64,000 nucleotides of DNA from JAHEME01 sp034435035 (lineage in GTDB: Bacteria > Chloroflexota > Anaerolineae > Aggregatilineales > UBA3940): assembly GCA_034435035.1 (NCBI GenBank), contig DAOTXW010000040.1:98690-162689 (forward strand). The letters are read 5' to 3'. The notes beneath the pieces are model-generated. The model was not told where the DNA came from, ran no database searches, and was given only the letters and a program-made list of their open reading frames with translations. Shown piece after piece: positions 23,629-33,561 of this stretch; the stretch's first letter is position 1; every line of letters starts with the position of its first letter. A program made the position numbers and the translations under genes.

Positions 23629-26600
23629 GAACTGACCTCCCCCCGGACCACCCGATAAACCTGTGTCCCTTCCCTGTCATAGAGCAGGATCAGGGAGCCC
23701 TCCTGCGCCATGTGAGCGAACTTACCCAGCCCCTCGGCATTGTAGTAAGCGCGTTCCAGATCGCCGACGATAATCAACTCCACCTGATAGCGATCCAGAA
23801 TCTGCCGGGCGTAGGCGATATCCGTGGTGTTATACGCCTCCTGAATATCGGCTGCGCGCTCCCAGATCTCCTCGCTTTGCGGCGGGCGCTGCTGCCGCTG
23901 ATGCCAGTTCCAGCCCAGGACAGTCGGCAGCCCGGTATACACGGCGACACGGCTGCCCCACTGATACTCGACCGTCTGTGCTTCCAGGGTGATCGGCGCC
24001 CCGGTGATATGTTCCTGAAGCCAGCGCAGCATGTGATAGTCCGGCGCCAGGCTGAATGTCACACCGTTCTCATAGCGCTCGGCAAAGAGCATGTAGGCCA
24101 TGCCATCCAGGGTCTTCGGAGCAGCAGGCGCCCACCGATCCTGTACCTTTGCGCGCGTTGCCATGATTGGGTACAGAGCCGCCAAAAATACCAGCATGCC
24201 GGCTGCTGTCAGCCACGGGAGCCTGATCCGGCGGCGGGCCTGCTGTACAGCGGGCCACAGCCAGCCCAGCGCAGCGCCCGCAGTCACCGCCAGCAGCACC
24301 CACACCTGGAGGTAGAACTTAAAGACCGTGTTCATCCGGCTGATGTCCCCCTGCAGGACAAAAACCTCAACGATCAGCGTCAGCGCCAGCGCCACGATCA
24401 GCATAGTGAGAACCACGCGCTTTTCCACCGTCTGATCGCGGCGGATAAAGAGTGCCAGCGACCAGAGAATCAGCGGCAGGGCCACCGCCGCGACCGGGTA
24501 TCTGCTGGCAGCAAGAGATGAGAAGACGGCCACCAGCGCAAGCAGCAGAAGAGCTGCTAACACCCGCTGCCGCGGCGATGCGGACTGTGCACGCGCCATC
24601 CACCAGTTTGCACTCTCCACTGCCATCCACGAACAGATAACAAACAGGAAGAGTCCCAGGATATCCAGATAGGCCCACAGCGGAGTGGTTGATCCGGTCC
24701 AGGGAATGACGGTGGAGTACCCCAGACGATAGTTGAGGATGAACGGCAGGTACAGCAGCATCGTCAGGCCAGCCAGCAGGGCGATTTGCGTGATGGCGCC
24801 CAGCAGGGTGACCCATGATCGGACAAGGGGCGGCGCGGATGGCTCGCCCGGCAGGCTTTGTGCCCGGCCTCTGGCCAGCAGCAGGCCCGCAGCAAAACCG
24901 ATGCCGAAGCCGATCAGCGCCGCCACTGCGGCCAGGAAGATCTCGCTCCCGGCCGCGCCGGTCGATGCATCAGACAGGGCGGCGCTGCCGATCGAAAGGG
25001 CTCCACTGGCCGCGGCAATCGCCAGGGCTGCGCCGGTGCCGGCTCCGATCAGGGCAGGATGATCGGAGCGCCGGACGGCGTGTGCGATCATCAGCAGGGC
25101 CGATCCGAGGGCCAGATAGGTAAGCCAATCCCACGTGTTGGTGGGGCGCAACGCCCCGATCACCAGTGCACCGACCAGCATGTTGACGAATCCGCCAACG
25201 CGCGGCAGACGGAGTGCAGCCTGGGCCTGAGCCGCCGCCCGCGCCTGGCTGATGCCCCAGCTGAGTGCAAGAAGCGTGATTGGCAGCGCAAGCAGGTGGG
25301 CATGCAGGTCGGCATACAGGAAAGTAAAGAAGGGAAACTCGGTGATGGGGCCGACTTCAAGCGGCACACCCTGGGCATTCAGCGGGACGGGGATCACGCG
25401 GGTAGCATTCCAGTACCACTCGCCCAGCCCCACCGGAGGGAGCTGGTTCTGTGTCACAGTCAACGTCAGCCCGCGCCACAGGTCCCGGGCGGCAGGCAAT
25501 AAGCGGGTTGCATACGCTGGCTCTCCGGCACCCAGCTCGGCCAGCCCCCATAGCAGCGTCCGGATCTGATCCAGATTGCCCAGCCCCACCGCCAGCAGCA
25601 TGGCGGCTATCCCGGCCAGACGCGCCTGCCAGATCATGCGATTCTCGCTGGGCATGGCAAATACCCCTGTCATGGCCTCAAGTACTTCAGTGGCGGAGAC
25701 TCGCGGCCAGGCTCGAAGTATCGACCATAGGGTCGGGGGCTGTGCCGCCGGAGGTGATGCAGTCTCACGATGCGGAGCCAGCAGGTTGTAGGCGGCGGAG
25801 AAGGCAGCCGTACCGGCCACCGCAAACAGCGTGGGCAGGATCAGGTTGTAGGCCAGAGTTGAGGGCATGCCCAGCAGCCTGACCGGCAGGGCAGCGATCA
25901 CGAAGCCGAAGTAGTAGTAATTGATGAAGCCGCCCGCAAACCAGGGATCAAAGGGTGGGAAGCTGGCTGAGCGCAGCACGGCATTGAAATACGACAGATC
26001 CATGGGCTTTTCCCCGCCATAGGCAGGGTGCCACAGATCGGGGTTTCCCCAGCGGATCAACAGGAAAATCAGGAAAAGGCTCAGGAAAAGCCCTTCTACC
26101 AGCAGCACATGTCGGCGCTGCTGGCGAAGCCAGGCGACCAGCTCCGTGCGGCGCGGCCAGCCCAGAACGGCGGCCAGGCCGGCCAGCGCCAGCACGGACA
26201 TCCAGGCTCCCCCGGTGCTCCAGGGCACTGCGCGGAGACTGGCGAGCATCCAGGTGAGCCAGGTCACACTCAGCCATCCGAAGATGCGCCCGAGCCCGTA
26301 TCCGCGGTCAGGCAGGCCGGGGATGAGTGAGAACCAAAGGACAAAGCCGATCCATCCCAGGCCCGTGATGACCACATACCAGATCAACACAGCTAATGGC
26401 TGGACGGCCCGATATAGGCCGGGCGGCGGGTCTGCTGCCGGAGCGGCACCCGCCGACGTCAGCAAATCGAGATCGGTGGAGCCTGTCTGCCGGGGAGGCA
26501 GTACCCGCACGGGCCGCCCTCTGGCATCTCTGGCGATGGCCCGCACAGCGCTGTCCACATCCACAGCATCGAGGATAGCGGCGACCCTGGCTGCGTCATA

Positions 26601-28928
26601 GGCGGCTGTCTTACGGAAGATCAGCACACGCGGATGATCGTAGACCGTCCATGCCTCCTCGGCTGTATCATCGAAGAATGAGATCGGGCCCAGATTTGGG
26701 CGGGAGGTGAAATCGCCGACCAGGCGGAATCCGAGTTCTCCGCTGAAAAGCGCCTGGTAATAAGCGATGCTCAGTGGGAAGCGCTCCGGGTTGCGGGACA
26801 GCGACGCATAGAAGCGATTCGATGAGATGACGAGGTAGTCGGCGCGGTCGAGGATGTACTTCATCCGCTCGCGTTTGTCCGCGGTATCTTCCCACGACAT
26901 CTCCAGCTCGTAGCCGTGATATTGGGCGTCCCAGATGATGAAGGGGGGAGTAGGAACGGGAAGGGGATCATCCCAGGCGCCTTCTGTGGCAACGGCTGAG
27001 CCGCTGATCACCAGGGGGCCGCTGGCATCGGGCTGAAAGACGAGGTAATACAGTTTACCGGCTTCCAGCGACACAGGCGGCAGATCCAGCTGATAGGATT
27101 GGCCTCGCGGGTCTTCCTCCGCGGCGAAGGTCGCCGAAATGGTATCTTCGGCCAGCGCGCCGCTGAAATCGCTGGTAGAGGAGAGAGCCACGCGCAGCGT
27201 TCGGAGCCGGGTCTCGCTGGCCGGATCGATCACATGAGTCAGCCTCAGACCGCTGAGTACACCATCGACAGGCACCCGAATCTCGTAGGGCTGCGGAAGC
27301 CCACCGGCCAAGTATGTATAATAGGCCGGCGGACGCGTAGGATCATTATCGACCTGAGAGGGCGGAAGCCAGCTGTTGCGCAGACCAACCTGGACCGTCT
27401 GCTGCCCGTTTGGGGTATCTAGGGTTAGCGTCAGGTCGGAGGCAATATTCGTCAGCATCCAGTCTGAAGCGGCCACCCGGGTCACCGGCCGTGTATAGAT
27501 GCGCGATACCGCGAAACCCCAGCCAGCGGCTCCGACCACAATAACCGTTGCCAGACCGCCCACCACCGCCAGCGGCCATCGTGTCCGCACAGCAGGGCGC
27601 GAAGCCAGCAGGCTCGCCACCCGATCCCACAGGGTGACCAGCGCCCACCCGCCCAGCAGGGTCAGGAAGGGATATACTGGCAGGAAATAGCGCATGGTCT
27701 TGACCCAGCCGATGCCCTGCCAGATGAAGAAGGTCAGGATCCACAGCACTGGCAGGATCAGCCGCTCTGCGAGCCGGTGCCCCCGCGCGATTTCCCACAC
27801 TGCCCAGGCCAATGCCAGCCAGCACCACAGACCCAGCGGCCAGCCCATCCCGACCCGCACCATGTTCACCCACGGGAAGATCAGCGGCAGCCGCCTGCCC
27901 CACTGATGATTGGGTGGGATATCGGAGTATCCGGAAACCTGTCGACGCACCTCAGCCATCTGCTCGAGCCAGGCCGGGTTCGGGCGCAGCCCGACCGGAT
28001 CGCCCAGGCGGCTCACAGCGGTCATCACCGGTCCCAGGGCATCAGGCTCGATGGCTACGTCCGAGTGTGATGGCAGAAACGCATAGGGCTGGCCGATACG
28101 GAACACCAGGACCGTGATCGCGCCAGCAAGGATGAGGCCCAGCACGGCCTGGCGCACCGGGGGGGTGAGCCACCACTGCCCCGCTACCTGCGGGCGTGAC
28201 CCTGCAGGCTGTGCGTCGTTTACGGGCTGGCTCAGCCAGACGCGCAGCCCCAGCGCGGCGATAAGGATAAGGGCAAACGGGAACACACTGACCTTGCTCG
28301 CCATCGCCAGCCCGAGCGCGATACCAAACAGGATGTAATCCGGCCAGTGGTGCGCAGTCAGAGCCCGGGCGGCGAACCAGAATGCGGCTGCCACGAACAG
28401 ATTGGTGAAGGTGTCAACGGTGAAGAAGTGCGAAAGCTGGATCGGAAGAGCCGCTGCCGCATACAGCAGGGCGCCCAGCAGGCCGATTCGCCGGTCAAAC
28501 AGTTGCCGCCCGATGAGGAATACCAGCACAATAACCAGAATATCTGCCGCAGCTGAAAGGCTGCGCCCGACCAGATAGTTGCTGTAGTAGTCGGCGCTGT
28601 CAGTCCACTCGGTAACATAGCGAACCAGGGTGATCGGGAAGTTCCCGTAAACAAAGAAGCCGTAGCCCACATTGTTGGGGTTGAGCGGCGATCTCTGCGT
28701 GTCGAAGTACTGTGCCCATGAATCAACGGGAGAAATAGCCCCTGTCACCATGGAGAGGAATCGCTCATCCGGGTGCAAATGCTGCCCCTCGTCCCAGTCC
28801 ATGCCAACCAGCCGCAGCGCAGCGCCGCCCAGCGCGATGACGATGAGCACAGCCATTGTCGCGGCTGCATGCAGCACAGGAGTTGACGATTCGCCCCCAA
28901 GGCGCCCGGAGCGCTGGTGAGTTATCAT
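23622..28928 (-). CDS. Double-module giant membrane protein: GT39-like half plus DUF2298 half
   Basis: A protein of about 1768 residues. The N-terminal half (to about 830) is a GT39/PMT-like polytopic domain whose first loop has DWDEGQHLHPDERFL with acidic residues as in GT-C enzymes, then a soluble beta-rich insert (about 480-700). The C-terminal half (about 850-1768) is a DUF2298 module with GGEKPMDLSYFNAVLRSASF, NYYYFGFV, LYADLHAHLLALPITLLAL and TVLGWNWHQRQQR. The ATG at 28928 is preferred, with a GTG at 28964 possible. The halves correspond to separate families encoded elsewhere in this block, so this is a fusion. It probably builds or transfers envelope glycans, which is inferred. Confidence 0.87.
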   Translation of the reverse strand: MITHQRSGRLGGESSTPVLHAAATMAVLIVIALGGAALRLVGMDWDEGQHLHPDERFLSMVTGAISPVDSWAQYFDTQRSPLNPNNVGYGFFVYGNFPITLVRYVTEWTDSADYYSNYLVGRSLSAAADILVIVLVFLIGRQLFDRRIGLLGALLYAAAALPIQLSHFFTVDTFTNLFVAAAFWFAARALTAHHWPDYILFGIALGLAMASKVSVFPFALILIAALGLRVWLSQPVNDAQPAGSRPQVAGQWWLTPPVRQAVLGLILAGAITVLVFRIGQPYAFLPSHSDVAIEPDALGPVMTAVSRLGDPVGLRPNPAWLEQMAEVRRQVSGYSDIPPNHQWGRRLPLIFPWVNMVRVGMGWPLGLWCWLALAWAVWEIARGHRLAERLILPVLWILTFFIWQGIGWVKTMRYFLPVYPFLTLLGGWALVTLWDRVASLLASRPAVRTRWPLAVVGGLATVIVVGAAGWGFAVSRIYTRPVTRVAASDWMLTNIASDLTLTLDTPNGQQTVQVGLRNSWLPPSQVDNDPTRPPAYYTYLAGGLPQPYEIRVPVDGVLSGLRLTHVIDPASETRLRTLRVALSSTSDFSGALAEDTISATFAAEEDPRGQSYQLDLPPVSLEAGKLYYLVFQPDASGPLVISGSAVATEGAWDDPLPVPTPPFIIWDAQYHGYELEMSWEDTADKRERMKYILDRADYLVISSNRFYASLSRNPERFPLSIAYYQALFSGELGFRLVGDFTSRPNLGPISFFDDTAEEAWTVYDHPRVLIFRKTAAYDAARVAAILDAVDVDSAVRAIARDARGRPVRVLPPRQTGSTDLDLLTSAGAAPAADPPPGLYRAVQPLAVLIWYVVITGLGWIGFVLWFSLIPGLPDRGYGLGRIFGWLSVTWLTWMLASLRAVPWSTGGAWMSVLALAGLAAVLGWPRRTELVAWLRQQRRHVLLVEGLFLSLFLIFLLIRWGNPDLWHPAYGGEKPMDLSYFNAVLRSASFPPFDPWFAGGFINYYYFGFVIAALPVRLLGMPSTLAYNLILPTLFAVAGTAAFSAAYNLLAPHRETASPPAAQPPTLWSILRAWPRVSATEVLEAMTGVFAMPSENRMIWQARLAGIAAMLLAVGLGNLDQIRTLLWGLAELGAGEPAYATRLLPAARDLWRGLTLTVTQNQLPPVGLGEWYWNATRVIPVPLNAQGVPLEVGPITEFPFFTFLYADLHAHLLALPITLLALSWGISQARAAAQAQAALRLPRVGGFVNMLVGALVIGALRPTNTWDWLTYLALGSALLMIAHAVRRSDHPALIGAGTGAALAIAAASGALSIGSAALSDASTGAAGSEIFLAAVAALIGFGIGFAAGLLLARGRAQSLPGEPSAPPLVRSWVTLLGAITQIALLAGLTMLLYLPFILNYRLGYSTVIPWTGSTTPLWAYLDILGLFLFVICSWMAVESANWWMARAQSASPRQRVLAALLLLALVAVFSSLAASRYPVAAVALPLILWSLALFIRRDQTVEKRVVLTMLIVALALTLIVEVFVLQGDISRMNTVFKFYLQVWVLLAVTAGAALGWLWPAVQQARRRIRLPWLTAAGMLVFLAALYPIMATRAKVQDRWAPAAPKTLDGMAYMLFAERYENGVTFSLAPDYHMLRWLQEHITGAPITLEAQTVEYQWGSRVAVYTGLPTVLGWNWHQRQQRPPQSEEIWERAADIQEAYNTTDIAYARQILDRYQVELIIVGDLERAYYNAEGLGKFAHMAQEGSLILLYDREGTQVYRVVRGEVSSW

Positions 28929-29011
28929 GCGAGCAGTTTGCCTGGGAAGGAGAGGCGTGTGCACACGCTAATCATACACAGGGACCCGGTGGATTCCTCA
29001 GTCTTCTGGCA

Positions 29012-31363
29012 CTAACCCGACCGTACAACAAACAGGATGAAATCGCGGCCAGCGGTGGCACTCCGATAGTAATGGAGCTCGCCGGCCGGGAAGCGTTCCT
29101 GGAGGATGCGCTGGCTTTCTACATCCTGCGGATGAACAATGAATACCAGCGGGCGGGCCGCCATGCGCTCCGGCAGGCTGTTCAGGTAGGTGGTCAGCAT
29201 AGGCACGTCCAGAATCGCCTGATCGAATTCCAGATCGCCCGCTTCGATGCCGATAGCGCGGTAGTCATGCCAGAAAGGCCAGCCCTGAAGCCACACACCA
29301 TCCAATGGGGCCTCCGGGCCAATCTGTTCCCGTATCGCTGCGGCGACCTCGCCGGGATTGAGCGCCGAGTTCCGGTAGGATGTGGCATACAGGTCGAAAT
29401 AGATGTGGAAATTGAGATAGGCCGCTCCGCCGATGAGGGTTGCGATCAGAACGGCTCCTACCGCGATACCGGGAAGCCGCCCCATCACCATACTCCATCG
29501 CTGGCGAATCAGCGCCAGTGGCCATGCAGCCAGCACAAATACGATCGGGATTGTGCCGCTGCCCCGGGTGGCGCTGGGATTCTCGATCGGGAATGCAACA
29601 GCCAGCGCGGACGGCAGTAGTAAGATCAATCCGGCTGCGATCAGGAAGGCATCGACCGGATCGCGCCGTAGTTTCAGCCTTACCATCCATCCGAGCAGCC
29701 CCAAGATAAACAACCCTCCGGTGATGCGATCCAGGAGCGGAGCGCCAGGCACCGCGCTGAACCACGAAGAGTCGCCGCGCACATTGAACATGCCCAGCGC
29801 CTTGCGGTAGTTATCCGCCAGCACTGAACTGACTGTGCCGTTAATGGCGACTTCGTTGCTGGTAGTCCGGTTGATGACCCGGTTCCAGAGATCCTGTGGG
29901 TAGTCATGCCACACCCTGAGCATGGGTACGAAGATCACTGCGGCTATCAGTCCGGCAAACAGCAGATTCAACCCCTGCCGGGCGGCGGTCTGGAGGGCGA
30001 TTGTCGCGAGGAGCCGGGCGTCGGATTGGCCTGCACGGCTGGCTGCCAGGGCGCGCAGCGCCGGGCCGGCGACTGATGCAAGGCAGGCAGCGATAGCCAC
30101 CAGCGGAGCGATCCGGAGCGCCTGGTAGGCATACATGCCTATCCCCAGCCAGATACCTGCCCAGATCCATGCCCGCCGGGATCCGGTACGAATTGATCTC
30201 GCAAGAACCATCAAGATCAACGCCATTATCAGGGGTGTCAGTACGATGCGCAGCCCCAACCGTCCGAGCAGAGTATGCCACCACGAGATCGCCAGCAGCG
30301 CCGCCGCATATAAACCTGTCTCGCGGTCAACGATCTCCCGGCCCAGCACAATCATCAGCGGAATCAGCGCCAGGGCCTCCAGCGCAGTGGTTAGCTTCAG
30401 TGCCAGGAAGGTCATCCCGACTCCGGGCAGCCGGGCAATCAGAGGAATCAGATAGAACTGGATCGCTTCACGCCCGGCGTTGTTGGTGAAGAAGACATGG
30501 TGCTCGCCCTGCGAGACCCGGTAGGCGTCAAGCAGCTTTTCCACATGATCGCTGGTCATCTCGTTGGGGACCGCATCCAGGCGATAAAACCGGAAGAAGG
30601 CTGCCAGAGCCATCATCCCCAATGTAAGAAGGATCGGGCCTGCTGCGCGGCTCCAGTGCGGGCGGGTTTCTCTGGCCCTACGGATCGCCGCTGACCAGCC
30701 AGCGGCGATCGCACCGGGGTCGCGCTCGGAGACCGTCAGGAGCCACAGGATGATACTTAACATCCAGGTTGCTATGCCGGCCGTGGTGAAGCGGTTGCCT
30801 GCGGTGAGAAAGTAAGTTGCTGCTGAAAGGGCCAGTGCTGCCAGCCCCATCGCCAGCCGCCGGTTCAGTACCCGATCTTCGATGAGCGCCAGCGGCCGCG
30901 CGGGGCCGCCCCCGGTCGTCACTGGTCCCCGGCAGAGCAGCCCACCGTCTGGCGGCGCGATCTCGAACATCAGGAGGCCCAGCCAGATCAGCGCCGCCAT
31001 CCCGATCAGCAGGCCGGCCGGGCTGCCCGATGCGCTACTCAGGGCAGATTCGGCCAGATAGACAAGGAAAACGGCCAGGACCGCCCCGATGCCGATCACG
31101 GCAATACGGCCCGCTCCGGCTCCCTCGACCGGCGCGGCAGAGCTGCCGGGGTAGTGGATCACGCCCGGTGTGTCCAGATCGGTCAGCTCAATCGGAGCCG
31201 GCTCCGATTGGGGTATCGCGGGCTCGGCGCGCCGGATTCCCGGCAGGATCGATACATGCTCATCCTGCGGCGGGAAGAAGACTGCCTGCCAAACATCGCG
31301 CCACGTGATGCGATCCTCGGCTGGCTCATTCGGGGCAGGGGGGGCACTGGAAGCGTGAGGCAC
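29012..31363 (-). CDS. GT39/ArnT-like glycosyltransferase membrane protein
   Basis: A 783-residue protein with a cytosolic-type N-terminal tail, several N-terminal hydrophobic segments, and a GT39-like core from about residue 240. The core has the acidic loop VPNEMTSDHVEKLLDAYRV, then NNAGREAIQFYLIPLIARLP and HTLLGRLGLRIVLTPL. The C-terminal 130 residues form a soluble domain. GT39-like enzymes move sugars from polyprenyl-phosphate donors to lipids or proteins on the outer face. The start is GTG at 31363, preceded by GGAGG at 6 bases, and it follows the methyltransferase gene by 3 bases. Specificity is unknown. Confidence 0.85.
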   Translation of the reverse strand: MPHASSAPPAPNEPAEDRITWRDVWQAVFFPPQDEHVSILPGIRRAEPAIPQSEPAPIELTDLDTPGVIHYPGSSAAPVEGAGAGRIAVIGIGAVLAVFLVYLAESALSSASGSPAGLLIGMAALIWLGLLMFEIAPPDGGLLCRGPVTTGGGPARPLALIEDRVLNRRLAMGLAALALSAATYFLTAGNRFTTAGIATWMLSIILWLLTVSERDPGAIAAGWSAAIRRARETRPHWSRAAGPILLTLGMMALAAFFRFYRLDAVPNEMTSDHVEKLLDAYRVSQGEHHVFFTNNAGREAIQFYLIPLIARLPGVGMTFLALKLTTALEALALIPLMIVLGREIVDRETGLYAAALLAISWWHTLLGRLGLRIVLTPLIMALILMVLARSIRTGSRRAWIWAGIWLGIGMYAYQALRIAPLVAIAACLASVAGPALRALAASRAGQSDARLLATIALQTAARQGLNLLFAGLIAAVIFVPMLRVWHDYPQDLWNRVINRTTSNEVAINGTVSSVLADNYRKALGMFNVRGDSSWFSAVPGAPLLDRITGGLFILGLLGWMVRLKLRRDPVDAFLIAAGLILLLPSALAVAFPIENPSATRGSGTIPIVFVLAAWPLALIRQRWSMVMGRLPGIAVGAVLIATLIGGAAYLNFHIYFDLYATSYRNSALNPGEVAAAIREQIGPEAPLDGVWLQGWPFWHDYRAIGIEAGDLEFDQAILDVPMLTTYLNSLPERMAARPLVFIVHPQDVESQRILQERFPAGELHYYRSATAGRDFILFVVRSG

Positions 31364-31366
31364 CGG

Positions 31367-32233
31367 CTACCTCCGGGTGTCCGCCGGATTGCGCGCCAGC
31401 ACGCACAGATTGACCGTTGAGCGGCCGGGCGGCTCATCCATCACATTGTGCCGGTCAAACCACTCGAACAGAGTCAGCCCAATATGGACAGGGTTGAAAA
31501 CACTGCCCCGGTCGCCGCTCAGGCTGTGCCTGTCGGCGGCTGCCGCCACAGCGGAGGGCAGGAGCCCCGCCTCCAGCATTGGCTTGCCGAATCCATAGAC
31601 GATGTTGTGGATGAATGGAAAAGCATGGTGGGTAAAGCTGCGTTCGGCCACAATCTCCAGTCCGGCAGCCAGCACTGTCGCCCGCAGCGCTTCCGCTGTA
31701 TACAGCCGGACATGATTCGCCCAGATCCCTGCCAGTGCGCCGCGCTGGATGTGTGTATGGAAGCAGGTCTCCAGTGTCCGGTTGAGGGGATCCCACCAGA
31801 ACGGGTAGTTGGCGTTGGGAACCGTGATGGCGAGGAGCCCATCTGGTTTGACAACCCGGCGAATGCTCCTCAATGCCTCCGTATCGTCCTCGACGTGCTC
31901 CAGCACCTCGGACAGGATGACCTTATCAAACTGCGCTGCCTGAAAAGGCGGATCGTAGAGGCTGCCGGCCACCAGGCAAGGTGCACTGGCGCTGCCCGAC
32001 AGCAGTGCGGCCCTTGCAATACGAAGATAGGGCAGCTCCAGTTCAAGACCGACCACACGTGCCTGGGTGGCATGCTGGATAAAGTGCAGATAGAAGCCCC
32101 GGCCGCAGCCGGCATCCAGCACCCACTCGCCGGGTCGGGGATCCAGCCATTCAAAGATGGTGACCACGCGCCGGCGGTAGGCCATATCCGCCTCGTTGCG
32201 AATCATCTGGCGGATGAGTTCGCGGTCAACCAT
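31367..32233 (-). CDS. Class I SAM-dependent methyltransferase
   Basis: A 288-residue cytosolic protein. SAM motif I is VLDAGCGRGFYLHFI (about residues 38-52), the acidic ribose-binding residue follows in VVGLELELPYL, and the post-motif segment VILSEVLEHVEDDTEALRS fits the Methyltransf_11/23 group. The ATG at 32233 was chosen: it overlaps the GT4 gene end by 8 bases and starts with MVDRELIRQMI, whereas an upstream start would add 65 residues from the overlapping gene. Its place among glycosyltransferase genes suggests methylation of a sugar or polyprenyl intermediate, but the substrate is not shown. Confidence 0.9.
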   Translation of the reverse strand: MVDRELIRQMIRNEADMAYRRRVVTIFEWLDPRPGEWVLDAGCGRGFYLHFIQHATQARVVGLELELPYLRIARAALLSGSASAPCLVAGSLYDPPFQAAQFDKVILSEVLEHVEDDTEALRSIRRVVKPDGLLAITVPNANYPFWWDPLNRTLETCFHTHIQRGALAGIWANHVRLYTAEALRATVLAAGLEIVAERSFTHHAFPFIHNIVYGFGKPMLEAGLLPSAVAAAADRHSLSGDRGSVFNPVHIGLTLFEWFDRHNVMDEPPGRSTVNLCVLARNPADTRR

Positions 32234-33455
32234 GATGGCTGCTCGCCCCCTGCCCACGCGCAGCGTCAGCCGCCGACCGTAGATGGCGCTCGTAGCGATC
32301 AATCGTCTCCTGTAGATTGAATCGCGCATCGATCTCTGCCAGTGTGCGCATGTACCGGCTGCGATGCTGGAGGACCCGGACAATGCCCTCGCCCATCGCG
32401 ATCGGGTCACCGGGCGGAACCAGCTCACCCATGCCGGTTACGCGCACCACTTCGCGCGCTCCCGGAATGTCTGTGGCTACTACGGGAGTGCCACTGCGCA
32501 TCGCCTCCACCTGAACCAGAGCAAAGCATTCCGTGTCGCTGGGCAAAGCCAGCAGATCGCAGGCTGCATAGAAGCTGGCAACCTCCCTCGGATCGCTCAG
32601 GAGTCCCAGGAAGATCAGGTGGTCGCGGTAGCGGTTGATCAGGTCCTGATTGCGCTCAAAGAACTTCTCATATTTGAGCTGATGCTGCCCCGCAAATACC
32701 AGCCGGGTGCCGGGGAAGGTCCGGTGGATGACGGGCAGGGCGCGGATCAAAACATCCGGGCGTTTCTCCTCGACGAAGCGGCCTGCATAGCCGACGAGCC
32801 GCGCCTGACCATTCAGCCCGGCCAGCCATTCTGCGCGCAGTGCCTCTACGCGCTGCGGATCAGGCGGCGGGATCTGGATGGGCGGATAGACGGCTGAGGT
32901 TTTCTCCCGGAATGGCCGGATGTAGGATGAGTTGTCTGCGTAGTCGTGGCTGTAGGCGATCAGACGATGGGCTGCGCGCCCGGCGATCAGGTACAGCTGA
33001 AAAGTTGCCCATTCGATGAAGCGGTTGAACCAGCCTGCCGGCAGGACCAGATCGCCGTGATGGGTGATTACCAGTCCTTTGCGGAGGAGGCGGGCATAGA
33101 CGGCCAGGATGGCTGCTTCCAGCATCGGTGTATGGATGCTGACCACATCATGCATCTGCACCAGGCGCAGCGCTGCCCACGGGTAGGCCGGCATGACCAT
33201 GCCACGGCTGATTCGGATAGGCGCCCACAGGCGTATCACGCGCACGCCGTTGATGATCTGCTCGTCGCGGGGGAGGCTGAGATCATAGCGGGCAGTGAGC
33301 ACCGTGACCTCATGCCCTCGCGCCGCCAACGCCTCGGCAACCCGCTGCACGTGGAGCGTGAGACCGGTGCGGTGGGGTACATAGTACTGGAGCGCAATCA
33401 GAATCTTGAGCGAGCGTTGTGCAGTCATAGCATGCGTGCTGCGCGGGTATTGCAT
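32226..33455 (-). CDS. GT4-family (GT-B fold) glycosyltransferase
   Basis: A 409-residue cytosolic glycosyltransferase. The N-terminal Rossmann domain begins LKILIALQYYVPHRTGLTLH with the Gly loop and GHEVTVLT. The C-terminal donor domain has VGYAGRFVEEKRPDVLIRAL, LVFAGQ, and the EX7E-type motif ECFALVQVEAMRSGTPVVAT typical of GT4 retaining enzymes using nucleotide-sugars. An alternative ATG lies at 33428. It probably extends a lipid-linked glycan on the inner membrane face that the flippase-like and GT-C proteins of this block then handle. The sugar is unknown. Confidence 0.93.
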   Translation of the reverse strand: MQYPRSTHAMTAQRSLKILIALQYYVPHRTGLTLHVQRVAEALAARGHEVTVLTARYDLSLPRDEQIINGVRVIRLWAPIRISRGMVMPAYPWAALRLVQMHDVVSIHTPMLEAAILAVYARLLRKGLVITHHGDLVLPAGWFNRFIEWATFQLYLIAGRAAHRLIAYSHDYADNSSYIRPFREKTSAVYPPIQIPPPDPQRVEALRAEWLAGLNGQARLVGYAGRFVEEKRPDVLIRALPVIHRTFPGTRLVFAGQHQLKYEKFFERNQDLINRYRDHLIFLGLLSDPREVASFYAACDLLALPSDTECFALVQVEAMRSGTPVVATDIPGAREVVRVTGMGELVPPGDPIAMGEGIVRVLQHRSRYMRTLAEIDARFNLQETIDRYERHLRSAADAARGQGASSHHG

Positions 33456-33561
33456 GGGGCGCAGGCCGATGCCAGCGCTCCTGAGGTATCGATCAGTTCC
33501 CCTGTTGAGTGTAACATGGTGCCATCAGGGTCGACCATCCGGCCGGCCCGACTGTGCCGCC

